From Hysterangium stoloniferum (taxonomy: Eukaryota > Basidiomycota > Agaricomycetes > Hysterangiales > Hysterangiaceae), in contig WHVD01000097.1 in NCBI GenBank assembly GCA_015178975.1, positions 267,405 to 331,404 of the forward strand: a stretch of 64,000 nucleotides of DNA, written 5' to 3'. How positions within the stretch are numbered: the stretch's first letter is position 1; each line of letters opens with the position of its first letter. The notes beneath the pieces are model-generated. The model did not search any database. It worked only from the letters and a program-made list of their open reading frames with translations, and was not told where the DNA came from. Of this stretch, positions 35,401-45,100 are shown piece by piece. The translations under genes were made by a program, and so were the position numbers.

Positions 35401-36170
35401 TATCTTCAAGCTGTGCCCCCCACACCGCATTTGCACACCCGTGTAGCACAAGTTGCACACTCATGTAGCCCAGTCGCACAGTCGCACCATTGCGCAGTCG
35501 CACCATCATGCAGTCGCACCGTCGTACAGTTGCGCTGTCACGCACCCATGCAGCGCGGTCGTGTGGTTGCACACTCGTACAGCGCAATCGCGCAGTCACG
35601 CACTTGTGCAGCAAGGTCATGCGGTCGTGAACTCTTGCAGTGCAGTCACGCAGTCGCACCATCATACCCCATCCCTCTATTTTTCAACGTTCCTTTGAAA
35701 CAACCTCTGCTAGACCAGATTCCCCAGACATCTCCCCGACCAAGAGAAGTTCCATCGATGCCATTTCCCGGTCAACAATGTTGTGGGGCAGTAGTAGTGT
35801 CGATGCTGATGACAGGGAGTGGGGAAGAGTACGAGACCGAGGTCAGGACCATGACCGACGTCGAGACAAGTCATGGGTTTTACTGAAGAAGCAAAGTGAA
35901 AGACCAAGAGTCGACTTTCGAGAAAAGGATGGAGGTTGCAGTCGCACCGTTGCACTGTCGCACAGTCGTGCACTTGTGTAGCGTGGTCGTGTGGTCGCGC
36001 ACTTGCGCACTCGTGCAGTGCAGTCACGCATGTGTGCACCCACGCGGTGCCCTTGTGTACTCACACAGTGCACTCGCATGCGGTGCACTTGTGTACCTGC
36101 CCAGTGAACTCGCGCGCAGTGCACTTGCGTACCCACGCAGTGCCCTTGTGTACCCATAAAGCCATCAAGT
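35400..36170. repeat. Degenerate GC-rich short-period satellite
   Basis: Loosely repeated blocks of about 9-15 bp such as GCAGTCGCACC, CACACTCGTGCAGC and GCGCAGTCACGCAC. All frames stay open over long distances only because stop trinucleotides are rare. Interrupted at about 35665-35935 by non-repetitive sequence. Confidence 0.7.
35665..35935 (+). other. Non-repetitive exon-like segment inside satellite
   Basis: One plus-strand frame reads SFETTSARPDSPDISPTKRS, then SRSTMLWGSSSVDADDREWG and an Arg/Asp-rich stretch, with coding-like composition unlike the satellite on both sides. I do not recognise the protein. It could be a captured fragment of a host gene; there is no start or stop of its own. 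Confidence 0.35.
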
Positions 36171-36640
36171 GAACGTGCAGCTCAGGGAGGGAGATATTGG
36201 TGCTGTGAAAGTGAGACCCATCGTACCTCATTGAACACCGTGTGCTGCACTGAACCCAGACCTGAACCTCATTGGAAAGTGTCGCATGCTGAGCCCAAAT
36301 CGACCAAACCATTACCCATGCCTTGTTGAAAGGTGTCATGCACTGAATCTGTAAGTCACAAAGGCTGGAAGAGCAAAGCTTCGACTATTTCAGTATGAAG
36401 CTTCAGCAGGAGAAGGCTAATAGTAGGTGACGTTGAAAGTCGAGACGGTGTGAAGGCTTCATCATGAGGTGACATGGCCATGTGTCCACATGTGTCCACA
36501 AGTTTTGGAGGTCAGTCTTTTACTCTGGCATACTCGACTGTCAACCTCATATCCTCATTGTTTGGAAGGACTGAGTAAGGTATGTCCACCTCTCTGGCGT
36601 TGTCTTGCTCAGTGATGCCATCCATATACTGACTTGCACA
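36170..36640. other. Unique sequence between satellite blocks
   Basis: Low-repeat sequence with words shared with 34980-35060 (AACCCAAACC, TTGAAAGGTGT, TGCACTGAA). No gene recognised. Confidence 0.35.
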
Positions 36641-36880
36641 CTTTTGAACCACTGCACAGTGCACCCTTGAACTGCCGCATGGCACACCCTCGAACCACAT
36701 CCCTGCCACACTTGCACACTTGCGCAGCACACCCTTGAACTGCACCCATGGACTGCACCCATACACCTGTACCATACGCCTGCACCCATACACCCGCACC
36801 TACACAGCACACTTACGTGCCCGCACTCATGCAGTGCAGTTGTGCGTACTCGTGCAGTGCGGTTGTGCACACTCATGCAG
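36640..36880. repeat. Degenerate satellite flank of the 21-bp array
   Basis: Diverged blocks such as ACCCTTGAACTGC and CCATACACC/TGCACCCATACACC lead into the regular array. Confidence 0.5.
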
Positions 36881-37545
36881 CACGGTCACGTACTTGTGCA
36901 GCACGGTCGCGTACTTGTGCAGCACGGTCACGTACTTGTGCAGCACGGTCGCGTACTTGTGCAGCACGGTCACGTACTTGTGCAGCACGGTCGCGTACTT
37001 GTGCAGCACGGTCACGTACTTGTGCAGCACGGTCGCGTACTTGTGCAGCACGGTCGCGTACTTGTGCAGCACGGTCGCGTACTTGTGCAGCACGGTCACG
37101 TACTTGTGCAGCACGGTCACGTACTTGTGCAGCACGGTCACGTACTTGTGCAGCACGGTCACGTACTTGTGCAGCACGGTCACGTACTTGTGCAGCACGG
37201 TCACGTACTTGTGCAGCACGGTCACGTACTTGTGCAGCACGGTCACGTACTTGTGCAGCACGGTCACGTACTTGTGCAGCACGGTCACGTACTTGTGCAG
37301 CACGGTCACGTACTTGTGCAGCACGGTCACGTACTTGTGCAGCACGGTCACGTACTTGTGCAGCACGTACTTGTGCAGCACGGTCACGTACTTGTGCAGC
37401 ACGGTCACGTACTTGTGCAGCACGGTCACGTACTTGTGCAGCACGGTCACGTACTTGTGCAGCACGGTCACGTACTTGTGCAGCACGGTCACGTACTTGT
37501 GCAGCACGGTCACGTACTTGTGCAGCACGGTCACATACTTATGCA
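36881..37545. repeat. 21-bp minisatellite, about 32 copies
   Basis: Unit CACGGTCACGTACTTGTGCA plus G. Thirty 21-bp units, one short unit (15 bp, missing CACGGT, near 37366) and a degenerate last one. The left third mixes variants with TCGCG and TCACG; the rest is nearly all TCACG. As 21 is a multiple of three, each frame gives a 7-residue periodic peptide (for example TVTYLCS) and all six frames stay open, which makes long meaningless ORFs. Confidence 0.93.
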
Positions 37546-38440
37546 CCCACACACCTGCGCTGTCCCACCCACATTTGTGCACTGCACGCGGGCAGCACAT
37601 CCTCGTGCTATACCCATATGCCCGTGCCTACGCAGCGCACTTGCATCTCTCAAACCGCACCCACCACCATGCGTCATACCCCTACGCTGTACCCATATGC
37701 CCACACCCCTATGCCCGTACTTACGCAGCACGCTCACACGCAGCGCACTTGCATACCCATGTGGCGCGCCCACGTCCATGCACCGCGCGCGCGCACCACA
37801 TCCACGTGGCACGTGCACGCACTACGTCCACACCCCGCACGTATGCACCACATCCACACCATGCGTGCACATCCACATGCCACGTGCGCGCACCACATCC
37901 ATGCGCCGCGTGCACTCGCCACATCCACATGTCGCACGCACCACATCCATGCCACATGCACACACACTACATGCACACGCCACACATGTGCACCTCCATG
38001 CACATCCACGCATCACGCACACGCACATCACGCATCACGCGCATGCACATCCACGCACCACATGCACGCACATCCACACACCGCGCACACGCGCATTCAC
38101 CATATCCACGCACCGCACGCGCACACCACCTCCACGCGATGTGTTGGCGCGCTCGTGCAGCGTACTTGTGTACCCGCGCGACATGTTGACGCGCTCGCGC
38201 AGTGTGCTTGTGTGCCTGTGCAGCTACATGCTCATGCACTGCACCCAGCTCTCAACTGTTTCATCGGCGAGACTGGTGCCATAGTCATTTGCACACTGCC
38301 ACACCCATATCCACATGCTGCACCCATACTTCTGCACACTTGCACTATGCCCATGTGCTCACACACTGCATCCCGCTCTTGACTGTTCCATCAGCGAGAC
38401 TGGTAATGAAGTCATTTGCATGCTTTTGCTGGCAATAGGT
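37546..38440. repeat. Degenerate CA/GC-rich satellite
   Basis: Continues from the 21-bp array as diverged CACATCCACGC, CGCACACGC and GCGCTCGTGCAG blocks to about 38240. It ends in a tandem pair: TTTCATCGGCGAGACTGGT then CATTTGCA (about 38258-38293), and TTCCATCAGCGAGACTGGT then CATTTGCA (about 38385-38420). No genuine coding signal. Confidence 0.65.
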
Positions 38441-39805
38441 GATGATCCTGTATGTGCCTTCTCCTATATCCCCTATACTGCCCCCCTGTTGCGATATTGT
38501 TGTGCCAGAACAATCTCGAAACATAACAATTGTCCTCCATGCGACATAATTTTTGAGGGAGCGTCCTGGGTCAAATGGGAAAGTATCTGTCCTCGGCTTG
38601 GTCTGTCGAGGGGTATCCAGTGCAGTGCATCCATGGTCATCTTCCATTCGCAGAAACCTTGTCAGCGCCCCCCATTCTGGAATTAGGGGCTTGTGTCGAC
38701 GAATTCCCAGTGGTATCTCCATGGGAAAGCTTTTGTCGAGTCCTGCAAGAAGGGATGCCTTTACCGTTGGTGAGTTCTGTCCCATGCCTTTTATATCATC
38801 AAAACCGTTATCTGATTTCTGCTCCCCAGTTCCCAGGCCTCTATTGCAATTCCAATTGTTCGAGTTGTTGGATGACTTGTTGGAAGGTTCACTCAGTGGA
38901 GTAAATGGGATAGGATGGATAGGTGATGGATGGCGAGATTTGTCAGGACACTGCGAATCTCGACCTGAGGATGATGGGGAACTGGAGATGACTTTGACTG
39001 TGATCTTTTCTGCAGACACATTCGAGAAAGACAACTGTCCTGTTTTGGCAGTTGATCTGGCATAGATTCCAGGACATTCTTCATGAAAGGGACCAGAGCT
39101 GGAGGATGAAGATGTTCGTTCTTGCTCATCAAATCCACTGAGCAATTCCGCCATCATCTTGTTACATCTCTCCAGGTTGTGCATCAATCTTGACCTGAGA
39201 GTAAAGTAGGCGAAACACACATTCGAGGGTTTACCGTATATGGATTCCTTCAATGTTTGAATATATATGAAATCTGTATCGACCCTTGGCACGATGTGGT
39301 CCCCTCCGAGCAATACATGCATAATCTGTAGCAGATCATCATGCACACAAAGTAAATCGGAGAGCAGAATGAACAGTTCCATCTTGATACCTGCTATTCC
39401 CTTTTCTTGGAAGAACATCACTTCATTTGACCACTTCGGGATCAACTTTGTTACCTTGTCGAGAGTTCCAGGCCAAGTGAATAAATCGTGTGCTGATATG
39501 ATGCCATGATACCGACCTAGCCAAACTGCTACTGTTGCAGGCATGGATGGGTATCTAGTTCTGTAATCCTTCGTGGCAGTGATGACCTTATCTCTCGAAA
39601 CTCTAGGAGCGTAGTAAGAGCCCCACTTGACATTGACAGGCTCCGAATAAAGTAGTTGGCCACAATGCTCGAGCATAACTTGTCTCGGTGGGAAGACCAG
39701 GGTATCCTTCATGAAGATGTGAGCATTTTGCCTTTCCAAGGGACTCGACTGCTCGAAGTTCGAGTTACCTTCCATTTGACCAGATTCGCAATGCTCAGCA
39801 TGCAA
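38345..39805 (-). CDS. Element 2 gag-like ORF, truncated
   Basis: An uninterrupted frame of 486 codons (first ATG at 39775). It matches GYP1 gag in TVAVWLGRYHGIISAHDLF, VLLGGDHIVPRVD, and AYFTLRSRLMHNLER. A Ser-rich linker follows (SSSSSSGPF; NKSSNNSNNWN). After about residue 330 the sequence no longer follows GYP1, and the capsid core and zinc knuckle are missing, replaced by the repeat seen also near 34140. The 3' end is therefore a fusion to unrelated sequence. It starts close to the 5' LTR, as gag should. Longest undamaged gag segment in the window, but not a complete gag. Confidence 0.75.
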   Translation of the reverse strand: MHAEHCESGQMEGNSNFEQSSPLERQNAHIFMKDTLVFPPRQVMLEHCGQLLYSEPVNVKWGSYYAPRVSRDKVITATKDYRTRYPSMPATVAVWLGRYHGIISAHDLFTWPGTLDKVTKLIPKWSNEVMFFQEKGIAGIKMELFILLSDLLCVHDDLLQIMHVLLGGDHIVPRVDTDFIYIQTLKESIYGKPSNVCFAYFTLRSRLMHNLERCNKMMAELLSGFDEQERTSSSSSSGPFHEECPGIYARSTAKTGQLSFSNVSAEKITVKVISSSPSSSGRDSQCPDKSRHPSPIHPIPFTPLSEPSNKSSNNSNNWNCNRGLGTGEQKSDNGFDDIKGMGQNSPTVKASLLAGLDKSFPMEIPLGIRRHKPLIPEWGALTRFLRMEDDHGCTALDTPRQTKPRTDTFPFDPGRSLKNYVAWRTIVMFRDCSGTTISQQGGSIGDIGEGTYRIITYCQQKHANDFITSLADGTVKSGMQCVSTWA

Positions 39806-39899
39806 GGAGTTCTAGACAGCCTTTTGTATTTAGAATTTGATAGTTGAATAAAAAGAGATTTTCTTCGTAGGGAAAGTACGGTCCAGCTCAGATCACCAC

Positions 39900-40374
39900 T
39901 GTGGAGAGTGGTGGAAGTTCTGACCGTTCTATATACGAAGAAATGAGTAGAAAGGAAGGATATTGACCTATTCGGTGCAATATAAGAGAAAGTGAGAGAA
40001 GGAGCACGATATGACGAAGGAGTCAACGAGTGCAATGGTTCGAGTGGAGGCCTCGACTGTTACAGTTCGAGGCCAGAAGTGTTAGATAGTTCAGATATTG
40101 CTACCTATGTAGTAGCTGACACGTTACCCTGATCACCGCTTGTAGTAGACCTAGTTTATGTCTTACAAGTGGTGGTTCTTGGGTTAAAGTGTGTCTGAGT
40201 TCCATTTGGTGCCGAATGCACCCACAAGTATACACAATGCTTTGAACTAATGAAATGATGCAATATTCGAAGAATATAAAAGATAGAAAAATATGAATGG
40301 AATGTGTAAAATATAAATAAAATAAAAGGAGTGTTTTACCACAATGAAACTGTGGTAAAAGCATACTCCTCACA
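39900..40374 (-). repeat. Element 2 5' LTR (family B)
   Basis: 475 bp. The internal side reads GTGGTGATCTGAGCTGGACC on the minus strand, the same post-LTR block as GYP1, proving it is a 5' LTR. It sits inside a truncated family A LTR. Confidence 0.88.
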
Positions 40375-40417
40375 TCCAGACTATATTTCCTGAGTATATT
40401 TCGCTATACCTCTCACA
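40375..40417 (-). repeat. 43-bp stub of a family A LTR
   Basis: TCCAGACTATATTTCCTGAG to CCTCTCACA equals the first 43 bp of a family A LTR in minus orientation (compare 48395-48437). The remainder, expected left of element 2, is absent. Confidence 0.85.
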
Positions 40418-41411
40418 GTTATACAACACTCCAGATCCATCACCTTTACCTCTCTTTTCTCTTGCTTTTTCAGCTCTCTTTCTATATTTTAATATTGAAT
40501 GTTCTAGATTATCATCTACATCCATAATATAGCCATCCTCATCTTTAATAGTGCGATTATCTTTATCTATAATAATAGTGTAATTATCTTCATCTATCAT
40601 AATAATATGACCCTCAGTTGTAATAATAATCTCATCACCATCTTCATTTATAATAACATCACCATCTTCATCTATAGTAATATCATTATCTTCATCTGTA
40701 TTAATATCATTATCTTCATCTGTATTAATATCATTATCTTCATCCTTATTTTCATCCTTATTTTCATCCTTATTTTCATCCTTATTTTCTATAGTATTTA
40801 TTTTTTTCTTTCCTTTATTCTTTGGGATCCAATTGGAACTCCAATTGAAACTTGATTTTGGCTTTATGTCATCATCTATAATATCTTACCTTAGTATCTG
40901 AAGATGTATTATTTTCATTATTTTGTTTCTTTTCTTTATCTAAAATAAAGTTATACCCACAATAAATTTCCTCTACATCAATAAAATCATTTCTATACTT
41001 ATAAATAGTAGATAAAGCTCTAGGACTACCATTAATATTAAGTCTATATCCTTCTAAGTCAATTATACCTACATTATCTAAATCTAGAATAATACAACCT
41101 TTTTCCTTCTTTATGATAAATCCTCTACCATTGTATCTTTTATTATGTTTTTTTTGATCATTTAGCTGTTGTTTTAAGCATTCTATTTCTTTCATTAGTT
41201 TACTCTCTCTTGTAGAAAGTATATTAAACTTTTTTGTCACTCTTTCCTCCATTTTAGCTTGTTCTTCCATGACCTCACCAAAGAATGATTTCATTATCCT
41301 GAAAATCCTTTTAGAAAACATTTCTGTCAGTCTTTCCTCCCTTTCAGCTTGTTTTTCTGTAAAGTTATTGAAGAATGATTCCATTATTTTAAAAACAGTG
41401 TGTGCTTGCAT
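40418..41411 (-). pseudogene. AT-rich gene with acidic repeats, truncated
   Basis: I do not recognise the protein. From ATG 41411: two similar coiled-coil segments (FKIMESFFNNFTEKQAERE and FRIMKSFFGEVMEEQAKME), a longer coiled coil (ESKLMKEIECLKQQLND), then GFIIKKEKGCIILDLDNVGI. A GTAAGA donor near 40884 and a weak acceptor (CCCAAAG) would join this to a second frame of acidic repeats (NKDENKDENKD, NDINTDEDNDINTDED), a block of varied DEDG/DEDN repeats, and a basic helix (KYRKRAEKAREKRGKGDG). It runs into the LTR stub at 40417 with no stop, so the C-terminus is lost. Base composition is far more AT-rich than its surroundings. Confidence 0.5.
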
Positions 41412-42059
41412 TGTGTAGTGATTACTATCATAGGGTATGGTATTTGGTTTTCAAAAAATTCATTTTTTTAAATTTGCATCCTTTTGTCATCATCTAGGAG
41501 GATAACCCAAAACTTTAAAAGTTATTTATCCACTAAAGTATATATATTTATATTGTTTGTTGTAAAATTAATATTTAATCAAATTCAGTTGATTAGGTAT
41601 CACTCTGAAGAATGCAAAAATATTTATATTTATCCTATATCTGACAAAATTTAGTCAAACAATCATCTGTAGATTATTCTTTTGGAATAAATTGCACAAT
41701 GGGGATTGGTACCCCAGATAGTTCTGGTTAACTCTCTAAACCAACTAAATTTAAATTATATGAAATATATTTGAAAGTTTGCTTGTATACAAGAGAATAC
41801 ATCATAACCCAAAGATTAAGTCATAACCCAAATAATCTTGTTTAACCCAAATAATCTAGGTTAACCCAAATAATCTTGTGTAACTATGTCATTTGTGTGT
41901 ATTTTAAAAGGGCATGCATATTTTAAAGATGAAATTTGAGGTAATTAAATATAAACTCATAGAATAAGTTGTCATGGCCAGAGGAAGTAGTCTCACTTAA
42001 AAATATGAGGATTATTCAGTAAAATTTTGTATATTCAATAAAGTGTGACCATCCTCCTA
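41412..42059. other. AT-rich noncoding stretch with a short tandem repeat
   Basis: Very AT-rich; 41806-41882 holds four imperfect copies of a ~21-bp unit containing TAACCCAAATAATCT. Possible 5' region of the AT-rich gene. No other feature seen. Confidence 0.45.
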
Positions 42060-42156
42060 TGTATATTGTACTTCAATAGTCAATATATTATTGTGTCATA
42101 CCTAGATGGTCGATATTCATTGTATATAGAGCCATCAGAACTTCCATGACTCTTTA
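42060..42156 (+). repeat. 3' fragment of a family A-like LTR
   Basis: Ends GAACTTCCATGACTCTTTACA; closest to the variant LTR at 44533-45165 (both have the ATTGACTATTGAAGTACAATAT block, opposite orientation). Only about 95 bp remain. Confidence 0.75.
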
Positions 42157-45100
42157 CACTCTGACCACCCTGGCAAGAAACTCCACACTTTGCTTCAGGG
42201 TTCCAATAATGAGGCAACATATATATATTGCAAAGATCATTTTCCCTCTCCCAATCAGCAATCTTTTTCAGTGCAAGGTCTAACACTTGGTGATTGTTCC
42301 TGAAGTAACACACATGCAGATCAATGTATTTCAACACAGTGGGTGCCTGAATAACATGCCATGACCCAATGTTCATCTCCCATTGTAACAGTGGAATCAC
42401 ATGAGGGGGTAGAGTCACTGCAACTGAAACTCCTACATCATAAAGGTCTCAAAGGTACAGCAATTTCTCCCCATAGTTTGCTGCTGCCATGATAATATGT
42501 CCCTCTTCAATGTAGATATACATCATCGCCCAAGTGCACACATGTGCTTAGCATATCCAAGGAATTTGCCAGTAATCACTTCCTCAGCTGAGACAAAAAC
42601 AACTGAAGTGAATGGCCTCAGGTCATCCTTGGACCAAACTCCATAGCTCACACCTGCCTCCTGACATCTCCATTCACAGTCTGCCAGTAAAGCTACCAAT
42701 GGTACAACCACAATCACTGACTTTCCAGACCAGAATGTCTTTGCTGGTAGCATCCAAAGTAATGCCTTGCCACCCCCAGTTGGTAAAACAACAATCAGAT
42801 TCAACTGCCAAGCCTTCACTCAGTTCAATGCCCCCTCCTGTTCAGCAGACCTAAACTGACTCCATTTGCCTTGCAAGTACAAATCCAGATGGGTCTGCAT
42901 CTCACAGTCAAGATGGTCATGGGAGGGGACCATGAACACTGCATCCCTCCTCAGACCCTCAACGATTGCACTGATGACTTTGCAAACTGTCACCCACATC
43001 ACCATCATGAGCCTTGTCTCAACTGCCTTGAGTTTGTTGCTGAACTTGGACTTCATATTGTCCAAGCCATCTGAAATAGCTGAGCACAAAATCTCTCCAG
43101 TATCATCTGCCAAACTGAGCATTCCATCCCCATCAATTTTCTGAGAATTGATTTCTTTCCTCATCTCACTGGAACAGAGAGCCCCCAAAAGAGATGCACC
43201 ATGAGAGTGTACTGTCATCCAAATATCAACAAAATAATAGCAACTGTAAATAAACAGATACTTACAACAAACACTGCTCTAAAAACTCTTTCCTTCAGCT
43301 CCTGAAAATGAGGCAATTCCATGGCATAATGATTCCTCACTATTGCAGATGTATGCCCAGCCTGCATATCACCAATCCTCTCAATCATAAGCTCATCATC
43401 ACTCTTCACATCACTTTTCCAAAATTGTGCATTGCAATGGTGAAAGAAAAGGCCACACAACACCTGCTGAGAGCTACTCAATATCATTGCATTCTCTGTC
43501 CCCATAGCTTCTAAAGTATATTGTTGAATCAACAGGGTGAAGTAGTCTGTCAACCATTTTCCCATAGGTCCCATCCACAAATAGCAATGATAAAGTGATG
43601 CAATATCTTCACCTAGTAATTGTTCTGCAACCATAATCTGAAGAGGCTGCAAGACTAGAAGATACCAAACAAACATTGGCACAAGTTCCAATGGCATCCA
43701 ATGTGGCTTGACCTTACCCCACCCTGAGATACCTGCTGTTTTGTCAGCTTGTATCGCTGTCATAATCATATGGTCAAAGGCCAGGATTGTTCTTGGTGAA
43801 TTTGGCATGTTGATGATTGTAGTTTAAAGCAACTCTTCCCCACGACTTGGCTGCCCATGTGTGAAATGAACAATGACCAACAAATCTTCCAAGATCTTTT
43901 GATACCTCTGTAGGAATCCATCACATCCCATCCAATTCCACACCCACTGCCCATCAACCACCTCACCAAATATTTTTCTGACTTGCAAATTATCACACTT
44001 GAGAATCCTATCCATAAGCATCTCCCAAGTTATTGTAAAGTTGTTGTTCTCCTCCATTATGCATGAATAACCTGGGCTAATGTTAGCTGTATCATCATGA
44101 AACATGTCAGGGAGGGAGGATGGAGATACAGCAAAGGCACCCAATTCTGTGATCTCCCTCTTCAGGGTGTCCATCAATCCTTGAATCATTTGCATCAGAG
44201 CATCCACTGAGCCACAAATGAGGGTATCACTGTAGGATCATATGCAGCTGCTCCAATAATACCCCACACTGCATACAGATTCCCCATGGCTGACAGGTTC
44301 CCTGCAAACAATCTCAGCTTGATTGAATCTAGCATCCCACAGCATCCTGTTTCAGTATTATCCTCTCCCCTAATGAATGATGCATTCAAAGCCAGCTGTA
44401 CATCTCACAATGAAATGAACTGCTGCTGCAAAGCTTTGTATGATCACATTCAGCTGCTTAAATGATCCAGTATAATCCCAGTTGAAAACAACCAGGAAGA
44501 ACACCAGAGGACAGTCAAAATGGGTCTGCTTCTGTGAAGAGTTGTGGAAGTTCTGACCACTCTATATATGAAGAATATCGACTGTTTAGGTATGACACAA
44601 CAATATATTGACTATTGAAGTACAATATAGAAAGTAAAATAGTTTTAGTTTACTTTAGTACCTGTAAGACAACTAAGATGACTAAGGGAGAATAGAATTG
44701 ACCTTGTAGTACAATTCCCAAGGATGAGTTAATGAAGTAATGAGTTAAGGGGAGGGAGGATGATATGAGTAATACAAGATGCAAGCAGAAGTTGATGACA
44801 ACTCAAGCTTCAACTATACAGTGCAAAGCTAGATAGTTGTTGTAAGTTCAAGTTGGAAGCCATTCAAGATGGCTGAGATGATACCCCAGTCACGACTTAC
44901 AGGACACTAAAAGAGTGTCTGGGCAAGTCATGGTTATGGGGTAAAAAGTGTCTACTTCTTTTATTACACCCACTAGTGTACATAAGTATACAGTATATAG
45001 TGCTCATAAGGTCTATGTACCCACATAGATCTTCAAACTAATATAAATGTGTGTAATCAGAGAATTACATAGATGATTTAGAAAATAGTTGAAAATAAGA

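Larger units (their letters stand above)
32364..40374 (-). mobile_element. Element 2, gutted Gypsy element with family B LTRs
   Basis: 8,011 bp between two minus-strand family B LTRs (32364-32838 and 39900-40374). The LTRs share variants absent from other B copies (for example GTGTTAGATAGTTCAGATAT), supporting a pair. Inside: the last ~270 bp of ORF3 region, a solo LTR, about 4.5 kb of satellite-like DNA, then a gag ORF next to the 5' LTR. Pol is missing. Flanks are GGTTG and TCCAG, so no target duplication; the unit was probably rearranged. Confidence 0.7.

Noticed and set aside
18529-37545. CRISPR-like arrays
   Set aside because: The 16-bp and 21-bp repeats are head-to-tail with no spacers, in a eukaryotic genome.
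36720-38382. Long Cys/Thr/Arg-rich ORFs up to 544 codons
   Set aside because: Open in all frames because of the 21-bp array and stop-poor satellites; peptides are periodic and have no start context or homologue.
40607-40855. Ile/Phe-rich plus-strand ORF resembling a membrane protein
   Set aside because: It is the antisense of the acidic DEN repeats of the AT-rich gene.
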